Made by a program: the position numbers and the translations under genes. The notes under the pieces were generated by a model, which saw only the letters and a program-made list of their open reading frames with translations, was not told the DNA's origin and made no database searches. Positions 24,174 to 35,711 of a DNA stretch of 64,000 bases are shown here, one piece after another. The stretch comes from Erythroxylum novogranatense (lineage: Eukaryota > Streptophyta > Magnoliopsida > Malpighiales > Erythroxylaceae): the NCBI GenBank assembly GCA_029891385.1, contig CM057228.1, positions 60,209,783-60,273,782 on the forward strand, read 5' to 3'. Position 1 is the stretch's first letter. Every line of letters starts with the position of its first letter.

Positions 24174-27169
24174 TGTTGGACCCCGAACCTTGAGTGACAG
24201 TTTGACTTAGTAATATGAATGATAAAGTGGATGAGTTGATTGAAATTAAGTTGAAAATCTAGAGATAATGAGAAAAAGAGTGAAAATATGAAAAATTGTG
24301 AAATAGTTGACTTTTTGGCCCTTAAAAGTTGACTTTTGATTTAGGCAAAATTTGATAAAATGGTCTTCTGGAAACTTAAAAAGAAGAGAGAGTAACGATT
24401 ATTCTAGAGAAAAGAAGAAGAAATGAGAGAGAAAGTGAAGAAGAAAGTTCGTATATGGAGAAAAACGATGGAAGCTTGGAGATTTTTTTTTGAATTTCTA
24501 AGATTTCAAGCTTATTTTGGAGTAGATTCAAGGGAAAAGGAAGGAATAAGGTGAGAGCTTGCTTTCATACCCAAGAAATTTCGAAAAATGAAAAGAGGAA
24601 GAGGTAAGAGAAATTCTTCTACTTTGAATTTTTGATAAGTTTTTGGTTTATAATCATTAGAAATGATGTGGGTTTACTAATTCCATGATCAATTTTAGAG
24701 AATACATGTTGAAATTGATTTAATTTTGGATGAAAATTTAATTGGGATTATGCCCAATTTTAGAAGTTGGGGTTTTTGAAAATTTATGGCTTAGAATTAT
24801 AGAAAGTATGATGAATTGGTGAAATATGATGTCAATTTTGAGGAATTTGTGAATTATGGTATTGAATTTGGATAAATTGGTTTAGGCCAATTTTAAGATT
24901 TGGGGATTTTTGAAATTGAGGATTTAGATATTTTGGAATTAATGTGAATTGATGAATTGTGAAGTTAGTTTTGAAAATTAAGTTAGTTATGGGATTGAAT
25001 TTGAGTGTATCGGTTTAGGCCAATTTTGAAAATTGGGAATTTTTAAAATTGGAGATTGAAATAGCTTGGAAATATGATAATTATGAATTTCCGATAGTTA
25101 ATTTTGGGAATTATGCAAATTTATGATGTGAATTTGAATGGTTGTGGCTTAGGTCGACTTTAATTGGAAGAAGGAAAGAAGCAAGGATCAAATTGGAGCT
25201 TGGGACAAGTTTCGGCATTTAATTCGAGGTGGGTAGTATATTTATTTATTGAATTTTAAGCTAAGCATATGGATTTGAAAAATTCAAGAAGCAACTTTTG
25301 AGAAACAAATGTTTAGAAAAATGTTTGAGAAATATAGTTTTGACTGAGTAAATGAAATGCTTTCGGAAGGTTTTAAGAAAATACAAGATCTATGAAAATC
25401 ATGTTTTGAATTATCGAACAATTTGAACAATGTGCCTTGTAATAGAATCGTTTGATTTATGATTTAAAGAAATTGTGCATACTTTGTTATGAATTTGCTT
25501 GATATGTAAGTTAATTGATCTTTGTTAAATGCTTTTATGTGAATATGAAAATGTCATTTGTGATACGATATGATATGAAAAATTTAGAAAATCAAGATTT
25601 TGAAAAATGCCTTGGCAATTTGAATTCTCTTTCCGCTTATGTGTTATGTGGGTTTGTAGGTCCCTGTGAGTCGTCATTGTCTCTATGTGTATAGCCTTCT
25701 CCGGCTGCCCGCTAGTGGCACGGACTCCGTTCGGACTCTTTCACGGCTACTTTGGACGTATGGGGAAAAGTGTAATACGTTACATTCACGATTACGGGAC
25801 CTCTATCTAAACTATGCAAGACGTTTTGTTTGGACCTAGCCAGACCATTCTGATATGTTATGTGTTTTCAATTTTGTTTCTGAATGTTGCATTCATATTT
25901 ATGAAAAATTCGAGACTTTTGAAAAAATGAGTTGATGATTTGTAATGTTATGTGTTTGCATTCATGTTTACGAACATTTAAGAAAATGAGTTATGAATAG
26001 TTTGAGAAATTGAAAAGGGTTGAGAAAAATATTAAAAAAATTGAAAAATTTTAAAATGAGTTTTTGGAGAAAATCTTAAATGGGAAATGTTTGAAAAGTT
26101 TGAAAAATAAAATATTTTTTCGCTTATTGTTCAGTTTATAAATATATTATCCACGATCTTCCGAGCTCACCCTCCCTTTCATCCCCATCTCTAGGTTTCG
26201 AGCAGGAGATCGGATGAAAGAATGTGAAGACATTTGGCCCGTTTTTGCATCGTTTGCATTGTATTATGAATTGAGATTTGGAATATTTTGTAAACGGCTT
26301 GCAATGCCATTAAAGTGTATTGTGTATTCATTTTGGAAATGTTTAATGAATTCGGGATAAATGTATGGATTATGACTTGTGATTCTATATAGATATGCTA
26401 GATGAGTTTGGATTGAATGAGGAATTTGAATAAGGATGTTTTTGATTTGAATTGAGAATTATGAAAGTGTTTAGACATAGGTTTGCGTTTGTATCTGCTG
26501 AGATCCCGGACGGAGGGTCCGGTTGATTTTGATGATTGTATGATTGATTGGGCTTTTAGAAGTGTATTTTTGAACCATTTGCAGGTTTTGGGTTAGGAGA
26601 AATGCAGCCGTTGTGCTGCTGAATTTTCGTTAGAAAATAAATTGGAAAAGAAGAAAAATAAGATTTAGATGCTTAAAAGTGAGTTTTTGGATATGTATGA
26701 ATGTATAAGAAAGTGTGTCTGAACTGAGAGTTGATTATTGAATAAGAAAAGAAAGAAAAAAAAATTATACCGGATTTTGGAACGTCTTAGAGTTTCCAAC
26801 GCGAGTATGTTCATTCGATAAGTTCTATCAGCTTTCTTTGATTATTGCTTCCGGATGTCGGATATGTCTGCTTTGCTTTCGCTGGCTTTGTGATTCGTTT
26901 CGCTATTTTTCGCTTCTGCATTCGCTTTGCTTCCGCTTTTCGGTTGTTCGTTTTATTTTGTTTCCTTATGTTGAGATTCGATTCTGCTTCTATTATTTCG
27001 TTTCGCCACTTTGTTTCGTTCGTTAGTGATGCTTCGTTTCCATTCGATTTCGTTTTCCGTTCCTTCATTTTCCGGTTGGGATCCGGTTCCCGGATCGGGT
27101 CCCAACATTTATGGTATCAGAGCAAGTGTGGAAGTGTTCAGTTTAAGTAGTTGGGTCTCGGATCCAACA
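24174..27169 (+). repeat. Array F LTR3 (2,996 bp)
   Basis: Starts TGTTGGACCCCGAACC and ends GATCCAACA, directly followed by the ATTCA duplication and copia B sequence. The end position here defines where the LTR stops, because LTR1 and LTR2 contain an earlier CCCAACA plus PBS-like phrase. Confidence 0.93.
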
Positions 27170-27174
27170 ATTCA

Positions 27175-28358
27175 CCACTTCTGTGATAGCAGAAGATGAT
27201 ACCCATGGCCTCTTGTCAGGGTCATTACTTGAAATCTCGTCGAATCGTATGTCATGAAGAGTGTCTTGATGACATATAAAGTAATGAGTCCCGGACGAAG
27301 CGATATCACTGGACTAGATTTGACATAGTCAGTCTAGTAAGAGTTGACACTTTGCCCATACTCATAACCAAGTGGGGTATAGCATGGTGAAAGGACGAAT
27401 TGCACGGTAATTGTCTATGGAAGGGTTCGTGATATGGTCCATGATGAATACATGTTCATTCGTCAAACCAATTACTTTCCGGTCAATTGGGGGTCATGAT
27501 GTGTTGCTAGATACCGCTCATGACTTGCTTAGATTAAGTGTTAATCTAAGTGGCCAACATAACCGGGAACCTAATGGGTCACACGCATAAGAGCATCTCG
27601 GAGAACTCATAAAATAGTTTTGGACAGAGTTCCAATATATGGAGAGAAAACGGATTAAATGGATCCCGATGAGATCGAGATATGTCCCGATGAGATCGCG
27701 ACATCTATATTGCTGAAAAGGGTTTTCGGGGGTTTATCCCATACCGGGACCCGGTAGGCCGGTAGGACCGACCCCAGTGTGACTGGACCACTTCAGCATT
27801 TATTTATATATATATATATATAATTAATTAATATATATATATATATATATGCACGTGGATGGAGGAGGAGGAAGCTTATCATTTCACTTTATGATATATA
27901 TATATATATATATAAGTGCAATACGTGGAAAGGAGGAAGCTCCTCTTTTATTGCTTAGTCATTAGTTATGAAATGACTTAAAAATAAAAGAGGAAGAGTG
28001 ATCATCGTGTTGGTTGGCTTTTGAAATAAGAAGAAAGAGTTTCCTTCTTAAAAATGCTTACGATCATCTCCTTTCAAGCTTCTTCATCTCTTCTCTTCAT
28101 CGTTGATTCAAGCTCTCCAAGGACAAAGGTAGGAGCTAGCACTCTTTACTTTGTTCTAGCTATTCCCGGGTCAAAGGGTTTGTTCCGGTTAGGTTTTTCG
28201 ATCTCTGCGTGGATACCGTTAGAGACGGTCTCCTTTGGCCGTTATGGTTTGAGTTTGTTATATAGTCACATGGATCCTGGCTTTCGGGAAGGTCCCGAAA
28301 CAAAAATTTTTGTTTCCGCACCGTGGGCATGTGATGCTCACACCGGGATTTTCCTACA
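27175..28358 (+). repeat. Copia B 5' LTR, second part
   Basis: Continues the LTR after array F and matches 34504-35706. It ends TTTTCCTACA before the PBS. Indels relative to the 3' LTR cluster at 27226-27300 at CTGG, CCAG and CAG sites. A 111-codon ORF here has no domain and lies in LTR, so it is not annotated. Confidence 0.93.
27804..27914. repeat. (TA)n microsatellites in the copia B LTR
   Basis: TA runs at 27804-27850 and 27894-27914, separated by a GCACGTGGATGGAGGAGG segment. The 3' LTR has the same arrangement at about 35143-35262 with different run lengths, showing microsatellite slippage since insertion. Confidence 0.95.
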
Positions 28359-28359
28359 G

Positions 28360-28371
28360 TGGTATCAGAGC
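28360..28371 (+). other. Primer-binding site of copia B
   Basis: TGGTATCAGAGC one base after the 5' LTR end; complementary to initiator tRNA-Met. Confidence 0.93.
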
Positions 28372-29480
28372 CACTTGTGTCGTATATAACAACGAAACCA
28401 TGACTTGGTCGGAGTTGCTATAGCTTGTGACGATGATGCATGTTGTATGTGTTGAATTTCGAATTCAGTATGAGATATAGTTTTCGAAATTTTCTTGCCC
28501 AGATATGTTTACAAGATGTTGTTGTATATATCTGTGGAAGCCCGGAATTTATCAATGTGATTTGATATGGTTTTGCTAATTTATTCCCTAATGTTCTGGT
28601 TGCTGTCTTTGTGCACATTCAATGAACATGCATGCTTATAAAATCGAGAATAAATTGTAGAAAAATTGTTTTTCGGGTTTTCTTTCACCTACATGTCCCA
28701 AAGATGTTTATGAATGTCTATGTGGATGGAAAAATGTTTTCATGGTGATTTACTATTTATTTGAGAATTTATTGTGTGCTGCTGGGAATAACTGTGTTGA
28801 GGAACACAGATTCTACATTGGCTTTGTTGCTAAGGTTGGATTAGTTTTTGTTGGAAATAATTCCTACAAAACTTCATGGAGCATTTTGGGAACATTTTGT
28901 AACCTCTGTAATTTTCTCAGAATTTATTGAAATTGTTTCAATGAGTTTTTCAAGCAAAACACAGAGCTTGGTAGTTTTGAGAAAGTTGCTGGAGCTGTTT
29001 TGTTTGGAATGAAAAATTGTGTATTTCCCAATTCCAATGCCTTGGATCATTTTTAATGTGATTAAAAATGTGTTACATTGATGTTGTATGCTTGCCTAAA
29101 TGAATTTCTTGAAATTAGGTTTCCAAACAATTTTTGGATGTCAAATATGTCTCATTAGCGTCTCGTTAGTATATTCCCTTATCTTGATTATTTTGGCCGT
29201 CACAAATTTTGTGACCTGTGCCGAAGTAGTCTTGATAAAGTGTAGACTACCTAGAGATACTTAGGGTGATAATTTGATATTCTCAAATTATTTGGAAATT
29301 TAAGTGAACAAAGTGTATTCACCGATTTCAACTTCTTCATGTATAGTTTTGACTATATGTGGTGAGCAACAATGAAAGTGTTTCATTGGTACATCATAAT
29401 AAAGGATATTACACTTGGTATTGTGAATTTGAACTACACGAATTGAGAAATTAGCTGATTAGATAGCAATTCCACAATGG

Positions 29481-29678
29481 ATAAGTCGACTTACTCGTGC
29501 ATAACTCGACTTGTTCGTGCACTGTAGACGAATAACTCGACTTGCACAATGGTACAAGTCGACTTGTACGTGCACAGTTGCATAAGTCGACTTATGCATG
29601 CATAACTCGACTTATACAGAGCCATAACTCGACTTACATATGTATAACTCAACTTATACATATACAAGTCGACTTATA
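29481..29678 (+). repeat. Nine short repeats around palindrome AAGTCGACTT
   Basis: Copies of (A)TAA(G/C)TCGACTT start at about 29481, 29501, 29532, 29554, 29582, 29602, 29624, 29644 and 29664, mostly 20-22 bp apart. Four contain the perfect 10-bp palindrome AAGTCGACTT. Copies alternate between AAGTCGACTT and AACTCGACTT types. Confidence 0.92.
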
Positions 29679-30120
29679 ACATGCAAAGAAGGGATGATGG
29701 ATGATTTTAGGTATAAACTCAATATGATTGATGAAATGCCCTAAATCATTCCATATAGTCATGATGAAATGCCCTAAATCATGCCCTAAAAGATGAGACC
29801 TGAAAACCCTCACATATAATATGAAAACTAACGCCTTCCATTAATATGGGGAGAACCAGAGTTCTTATAGAGTTGGGTTGTTGGGTAAACCCAAGCTCGC
29901 TCTATACGGATATGTTCGAACCATGAAAATAAGATTTTCGGATTAATGGGTGGTTTTCACTAAGCGTTGATTTGTTGAGTAAACTCAAGGTCAACGTGGA
30001 CAGAGGCGAAATTTGGTAGTGTACATCAGATGTACGCGCATCAAGAGTTGATAACCCAATGTGTGTGCATACATCACGAGTTGATAGCACTAGTTGATAG
30101 TTGCATCTATGAATCAAGTG

Positions 30121-30290
30121 GTATGACCGATACCTGCCGATTGATCTAAGGTGGCTTGTTGGGTAAATCCAAGGTCATTTTAGGAATGTCGGATATCTAT
30201 GATGCAATTGGTATGATCGATACCTACCGATTGACCTAAGGTGGCTTGTTGGGTAAACCCAAGGTCATTTTAGGAATGTCGGATATCGAC
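30121..30290 (+). repeat. 90-bp direct duplication in the copia B leader
   Basis: The unit starting GTATGACCGATACC at 30121 recurs at 30211 with a few base changes and ends with GGAATGTCGGATATC. Each unit includes a TTGGGTAAAYCCAAGG inverted repeat; related inverted repeats occur alone near 29878 and 29968. Confidence 0.9.
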
Positions 30291-30450
30291 CCACTAGGAC
30301 ATTTTGTCATAATGTTTCTTGGATTCGTACTGAGGGTTATGGATTCTCTGAAACTAGTGGGAGCCATATGCATGTCATTCAAGTCCTTATGTCATGCATG
30401 TAATTCTATTCTAACATTCTTTCTCTCTCTATCCCTAAAGGTTATTAAAA

Positions 30451-30885
30451 ATGACTTCCAGTGTGAACTTGCGCTCACTAATGGACTTAAACAAATTAAC
30501 TGGACCAAATTTTCTAGATTGGCTGAGAAATCTGAGAATTTTTCTCAGATCTGAGGAACTGGGCTATGTCCTGGATGTTCCACTTCCTGATTCACCTGCT
30601 GGTGATGCTTCTATTGAAGATCAGAAAGTAGGAAGTACAGCCAAGAAGAAAACCAAAGAGACTGCACCAAAAGGAACTTGCTTCCACAGTGGCAAGACTG
30701 GCCACTGGAAGCGAAATTGTAAAGTCTATCTGGATGAATTGAAGCAGAAGAAGGCATCAGATGCCTCGGCTTCTTCAGGTATGTTTGTCATTGAAGTTAA
30801 TACTGTTTCTGATCATAACATATGGGTATTAGATACCGGTTGTGGCTCACACATATGCAATGATATGCAGGCCTCGGGACGATGA
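30451..30885 (+). pseudogene. Copia B gag-protease, internally deleted
   Basis: Opens with MTSSVNLRSLMDLNKLTG, the N-terminus of a copia gag (capsid). After about 60 codons the sequence jumps to a zinc-knuckle region: most of the capsid domain found in copia gags is missing without a frame break. The knuckle reads CFHSGKTGHWKRNC, with Ser in place of the second Cys. The protease active site DTG lies at 30832-30840 (VLDTGCGSHICN). The frame closes with TGA at 30883 soon afterwards. With no capsid core and a broken knuckle it could not form particles. Confidence 0.88.
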
Positions 30886-31001
30886 GCATGACTCATGAAG
30901 GGAGAACTAGACCCGTGTGGGAAATGGAGCAAGAGTTGTTGCATTAGCAGTAGGCACTTACTTTTGTCACTCCCCATCGGGCTTGTAATTAAATTGGATG
31001 A

Positions 31002-32265
31002 ATGTTATTTTGTACTGTATTAACAAAGAACATATTATACATTTCTTGTTTAAATAGATTTGGTTTCCATTTGACTTTTAGTAACAATGGTTGTTCTATT
31101 AGTTTGAATGGAATGCTTTATGGTACTGGTACATTATGCAATGGAATTTACATATTAGATATGTCACATCCAATTATGAATGTCAATGACACGAAAAGAC
31201 ATAAATGAGATAATTTAAAATCAACTTACTTATGGCATTGTCGCCTTGGCCATATAAATGAGAGACGCATAGCTAAGCATCATAAGAATGGAAGTTTAAG
31301 GTCATTTGATTATGAATCATATGACACATGCGAATCTTGTTTATTAGGCAAGATGACTAAGTTACCCTTTAAGGGAAAGGGTGAACGAGCGACTGGAGTA
31401 TTAGACCTAATACATTCAGATGTATGTGGTCCGATGTCCATCCATGCCAGAAGTGGTTATCTTTACTTCATTACCTTTATCGATGATTATTCTCGATATG
31501 GGTACCTGTATCTGATGAGATACAAATCTGAAGCATTTGAAAAGTTCAAACAATTCAGAAATGAAGTAGAAAACCAACTTGGGAAAAGTATCAAAACATT
31601 ACGATCCGATCGTGGTGGGGAATACTTAGACCAACAGTTTTTGGATTATCTCAGAGACAATGGGATTTTATCTCAATGGACTCCTCCGTACACACCACAG
31701 CACAATGGTGTGGAAGAAAGGAGAAATCGAACCTTGTTAGACATGGTACGATCGATGATGGGCTTTGCAAAGTTACCAAAATCCTTTTGGGGGTATGCAA
31801 TCGAGACAGCTGTTTACTTGCTAAACAGAGTTCCATCAAAGACAGTTGATGTTACTCCATATGAGATGTGGACTAACAAAAGACCCTATCTTACTCATTT
31901 GAAAGTTTGGGGTTGTCCTGCTTATGTGAAGCGGACACAGTCAGATAAACTTGATGTAAAGTCTGACAAGTGTTTGTTCGTAGGATATCTAAAGAAACAA
32001 TGGGATATCAATTCTACCTTGCCGAGGAACAAAAGGTGTTTGTTTCAAAGCATGCTGTCTTTTAGAGAAAGAGTTTCTTTTACAAGAAGGCGGTGGGAGA
32101 AAATTGAACTTAAAGAAGTTCAGGGATACTCGAGCACGCAGATCAATCGCTGCTGAACTCAAAGCTGTGACTCATACGGATGAAGTATAGTGATTCAACC
32201 TTCTACAACACGAAGTTAAGTAGAGTCACGAGGATCGCTCTGTTCTCGAGAGATATGGATTTCTA
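31002..32265 (+). pseudogene. Copia B integrase, interrupted
   Basis: Frame 3 carries the pre-integrase zinc part (WHCRLGH near 31230, CESCLLGK near 31330) and the catalytic core with D at 31419, D at 31608 and E at 31716 (36 codons apart, D35E). Motifs TPQHNGVEERRNRT and PYEMWTNKRP follow. A TGA at 31206 interrupts the N-terminal part. After about 31990 the reading becomes scrambled by small indels up to 32265, where the linker to reverse transcriptase should be. It acts in the nucleus in live relatives, joining cDNA to host DNA. Nonfunctional as given. Confidence 0.9.
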
Positions 32266-33860
32266 GTGAGTGAACAGGATGACGTATTGCTCATAGAAGA
32301 TGATGAACCTACCACCTATGAAGAGGTTCTGAAGAGTTCAGAATCTAAGAAATGGCTTCATGCCATGAAAGCTGAAATGGATTCCATGTATAAAAACCAA
32401 GTATGGACTTTGGTTGAGGCACCCGAAGGAATAAAACCCATAGGGTGTAAATGGGTTTTCAAAAGAAAACCGACATGGATGGTAATGTGATTACCTATAA
32501 AGCAAGGCTTGTGGCTAAAGGCTTTCGTCAAAGACAAGGAGTTGACTACGACGAGAACTTCAGCCCAGTAGCAATGCTTAAATCCATTAGGATACTCCTA
32601 GCCATTGTCACTAATTATGATTATGAGATATGGCAAATGGATGTGAAGACAGCTTTCCTAAATGGGAATCTAGCTGAGGATGTGTATATGACACAACCTG
32701 AGGGCTTCACCTCCTATGATGTCGAAAAGGTATGCAAGCTTCAAAAATCCATCTATGGATTGAAGCAAGCATCCAGGAGTTGGAATATCCGTTTTGATGA
32801 GGTAATCAAAGAGTTTGGTTTCTCACAAAATTCGGATGAATACTGTGTGTATAAGAAGGTTAATGGGACTGCAATCGTATTCCTTGTGCTATATGTAGAT
32901 GACATATTATTACTAGGAAACGATGTCTCTATGCTACAATCAATGAAGATTTGGTTGTCCAAACAATTTGCCGTGAAAGACCTTGGTGAAGCAACTTATA
33001 TCCTTGGGATAAGAATCTATAGAGATAGATCAAAAAGCTTGCTTGGTCTTTCACAATCAACGTACATAGACAAGATGCTAAAGAGGTTTAGCATGGAGCA
33101 ATCCAAGAGAGGGTACTTTCCCATGACTCATGGGATAACACTCTCGAAATCTATGTGTCCTAAGATACAAGATGAGAGGATGCGCATGAATATGATCCCG
33201 TATGCATCTGCGGTAGGATCTATCATGTATGCTATGCTGTGTACGAGACCCGATGTATCATATGCTCTAAGTGTTACGGCGGATACCAATCGGATCTGGT
33301 GAGGTCCTTTGGGTGGTATCAAGAATATCTTCTAGTACTTGCGAAGGACTAAGGATATTTTCTTGATATATGGGGATGGAGATCTCGGTGGCGGGTATCT
33401 GATGCGATTTTCAATCGATAAGGATGATTCCAAATCCCGGTCGAGTTACGTATTCACTTTGAATGGCGGGCGATTAGTTGGAAGAGTTCCAAACAAGAGA
33501 CATTGTCGATTCAACAACCGAGGTAGGGTACATTGCCGCTTGAAGCGGAAAGGCGGTTTGGATCAAGAAGTTCATTCTTGAACTTGGTGTGGTTCCTAAA
33601 GTGATGGGCCCATGCAGTTGTATTGTGACAACAATGAGGCTATTCTTGCAGCGAAAGAACCAAGGTCTCATCAACGATCCAAACACGTACTTCGCAGATA
33701 TCACCTGATCAGGGAGATCATTGGTCGAGGTGATGTGCAGATAGAGAGAATTCCCACCGAGCATAATATTGCTGATCCGTTGACAAAGCCATTGTCACAG
33801 AAGAACTTTGATTCTCATGTACTCGCCTATGGTATTAGATATCAAGGCGATTGGCTTTAG
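32266..33860 (+). pseudogene. Copia B reverse transcriptase and RNase H, frameshifted
   Basis: Reverse transcriptase starts in one frame (EEVLKSSESKKWLHAMK) and shifts near 32470 to the frame with ARLVAKGFRQRQGVDYDE, MDVKTAFLNG and the active site YVDD at 32892-32903. From 33280 to 33600 many small indels destroy the RNase H N-terminal half; the intact homologous stretch at 46-180 shows that these sit at CAG, CTG and CCG. The C-terminal RNase H (LYCDNNEAILAAKEPRSHQ, NIADPLTKPLSQK) is readable to the TAG at 33858. Part of this damage may be sequence error rather than decay. Confidence 0.9.
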
Positions 33861-33863
33861 GTC

Positions 33864-33874
33864 AAGTGGGAGAT
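33864..33874 (+). other. Polypurine tract of copia B
   Basis: AAGTGGGAGAT immediately before the 3' LTR start TGTTAGAATA. Confidence 0.85.
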
Positions 33875-35706
33875 TGTTAGAATATTGCCCTGAAGGCAAT
33901 CGCCTTTAGCACGTTTTGTACATAGTTATGTACATACTTTATGTATAAATAAAGAAAGGCATATTTCATTACTTTGCTGTTCATTATTTATGAACTGATA
34001 TTGATCAATAAGCAAATTAATGAAGTCCTTGATATATGACATAGCATGAAGGAAATTGTGATGTGATCACACTACTGAGATTCCTATCATGTGCAATTAT
34101 GTCAATATCTAAATTATCCCTAGTCATAGGATTGCTGAGACTGGACATCGATAATCCGAAAAGACTAGCACATCTCAAACTCCTTGATTTGATCAAGCAG
34201 TGGATCTCAGAAGCTGTAAATATGAGATATTTAGGGTTGAGATGTGGATGCTTACTAGAGGTAGTAGGTACATTGGATGACCTGCTATGAGATCATCACA
34301 TGGATGTCCTATTTTAATGTCAGTGATAATCTCATCATAGCAATGGTGCAAGTATCCTTAGACTTGAGGTGCTCGAGGATATCTTGGATCTTGATTACGT
34401 GCTTTGACTCCATTCCTTGTTGCCTTACGAAGTCGCTCATAGGGTGATGATTGGGTGCAACTTGAGGTATTGAAGGTAATTGAGTAGCCAATAGAGGATT
34501 CACCACTTCTGTGATAGCAGAAGATGATACCCATGGCCTCTTGTCAGGGTCATTACTTGGAAATCTCTGGCCAGAATACGTATGTCATGAAGAGTGTCTT
34601 CAGTGACATATAAAGTAATGAGTCCCAGGACAAGAACTTATATCACTTGGACTAGATTTGACATAGTCAGTCTAGTAAGAGTTGACACTTTGCCCATACT
34701 CATAACCAAGTGGGGTATAGCATGGTGAAAGAACGAATTGCACGGTAATTGTCTATGGAAGGGTTCGTGATATGGTCCATGATGAATACATGTTCATTCG
34801 TCAAACCAATTACTTTCCGGTCAATTGGGGGTCATGATGTGTTGCTAGATACCGCTCATGACTTGCTTAGATTAAGTGTTAATCTAAGTGGCCAACATAA
34901 CCGGGAACCTAATGGGTCACACGCATAAGAGCGTCTCGGAGAACTCGTAAAATAGTTTTGGATAGAGTTCCAATATATGGAGAGAAAACGGATTAAATGG
35001 ATCCTGATGAGATCGAGATATGTCCCGATGAGATCGCGACATCGATATTGCTGAAAAGGGTTTTCGGAGGTTTATCCCATACCGGGACCATGTAGGCCGG
35101 TAGGACCGACCCTAGTGTGACTGGACCACTTCAGCATTTATTTATATATATATATAATTAATTAATTAAAGAATTAATATATATATATATATATATATAT
35201 ATGCACGTGGATGGAGGAGGAGGAAGCTTATCATTTCACTTTATGATATATATATATATATAAGTGCAATATGTGGAAAGGAGGAAGCTCCTCTTTTATT
35301 GCTTAGTCATTAGTTATGAAATGACTTAAAAATAAAAGAGGAAGAGTGATCATCGTGTTGGTTGGCTTTTGAAATAAGAAGAAAGAGTTTCCTTCTTAAA
35401 AAAGCTTACGATCATCTCCTTTCAAGCTTCTTCATCTCTTCTCTTCATCGTTGATTCAAGCTCTCTAAGGACAAAGGTAGGAGCTAGCACCCTTTACTTT
35501 ATTCTAGCTATTCCTGGGTCAAAGGGTTTGTCCCGGTTAGGTTTTCCGATCTCCGCGTGGATACCGTTAGAAACGGTCTCCTTTGGCCGTTATGGTTTGA
35601 GTTTGTTATATAGTCACATGGATCCTGGCTTTCGGGAAGGTCCCGGAATAAAAATTTTTGTTTCCGCACTGTGGGCATGTGATGCTCACACCGGGATTTT
35701 CCTACA
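33875..35706 (+). repeat. Copia B 3' LTR (1,832 bp)
   Basis: Uninterrupted copy of the LTR, ending TTTTCCTACA and followed by the GGAAT duplication. It contains (TA)n runs at about 35143-35205 and 35246-35262. Confidence 0.95.
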
Positions 35707-35711
35707 GGAAT

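Larger units (their letters stand above)
16858..27169 (+). mobile_element. Non-coding LTR array F: LTR-internal-LTR-internal-LTR
   Basis: A 10.3-kb insertion in copia B's 5' LTR with duplication ATTCA at 16853-16857 and 27170-27174. It contains three LTRs of about 3.0 kb (16858-19882, 20517-23538, 24174-27169) separated by two internal segments of about 634 bp. Each internal segment starts with a tRNA-iMet-type PBS and ends with a polypurine tract AAGAGGGGGAGAAA. There is no gag or pol. The polypurine tract and LTR landmarks tie it to the gypsy families here, so it is a deletion-type non-autonomous derivative. The doubled internal region most likely comes from unequal recombination between LTRs. 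Confidence 0.9.
28372..30450 (+). other. Copia B untranslated leader (2.1 kb)
   Basis: Long non-coding stretch between PBS and the gag ATG. It holds a cluster of short AAGTCGACTT-like repeats (29481-29678), several TTGGGTAAACCCAA-type inverted repeats, and a 90-bp direct duplication (30121-30290). No conserved ORF is recognised. Such leaders normally carry packaging and dimerisation signals; that role here is inference. Confidence 0.8.
16228..35706 (+). mobile_element. Copia element B (Angela-like Ty1/copia), carrying array F
   Basis: LTRs start TGTTAGAATA and end TTTCCTACA. Flanking duplication is GGAAT (16223-16227, 35707-35711). The LTR start with a GCCCTGAAGGCAAT phrase and the ~1.83-kb length resemble the Angela/BARE group; this lineage call is from memory of the family. 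Its own sequence is 16228-16857 plus 27175-35706 (about 9.2 kb). gag is internally deleted and pol has several frame breaks, so it is non-autonomous as given. Confidence 0.93.

Noticed and set aside
28054..28389. 111-codon ORF and similar ORF at 35528-35713
   Set aside because: They lie in the copia B LTRs, overlap the LTR end and PBS, and carry no domain; they are chance frames.
29481..29678. CRISPR-like array
   Set aside because: Repeats are about 12-14 bp with 6-10 bp spacers, variable between copies, inside a plant retrotransposon leader.
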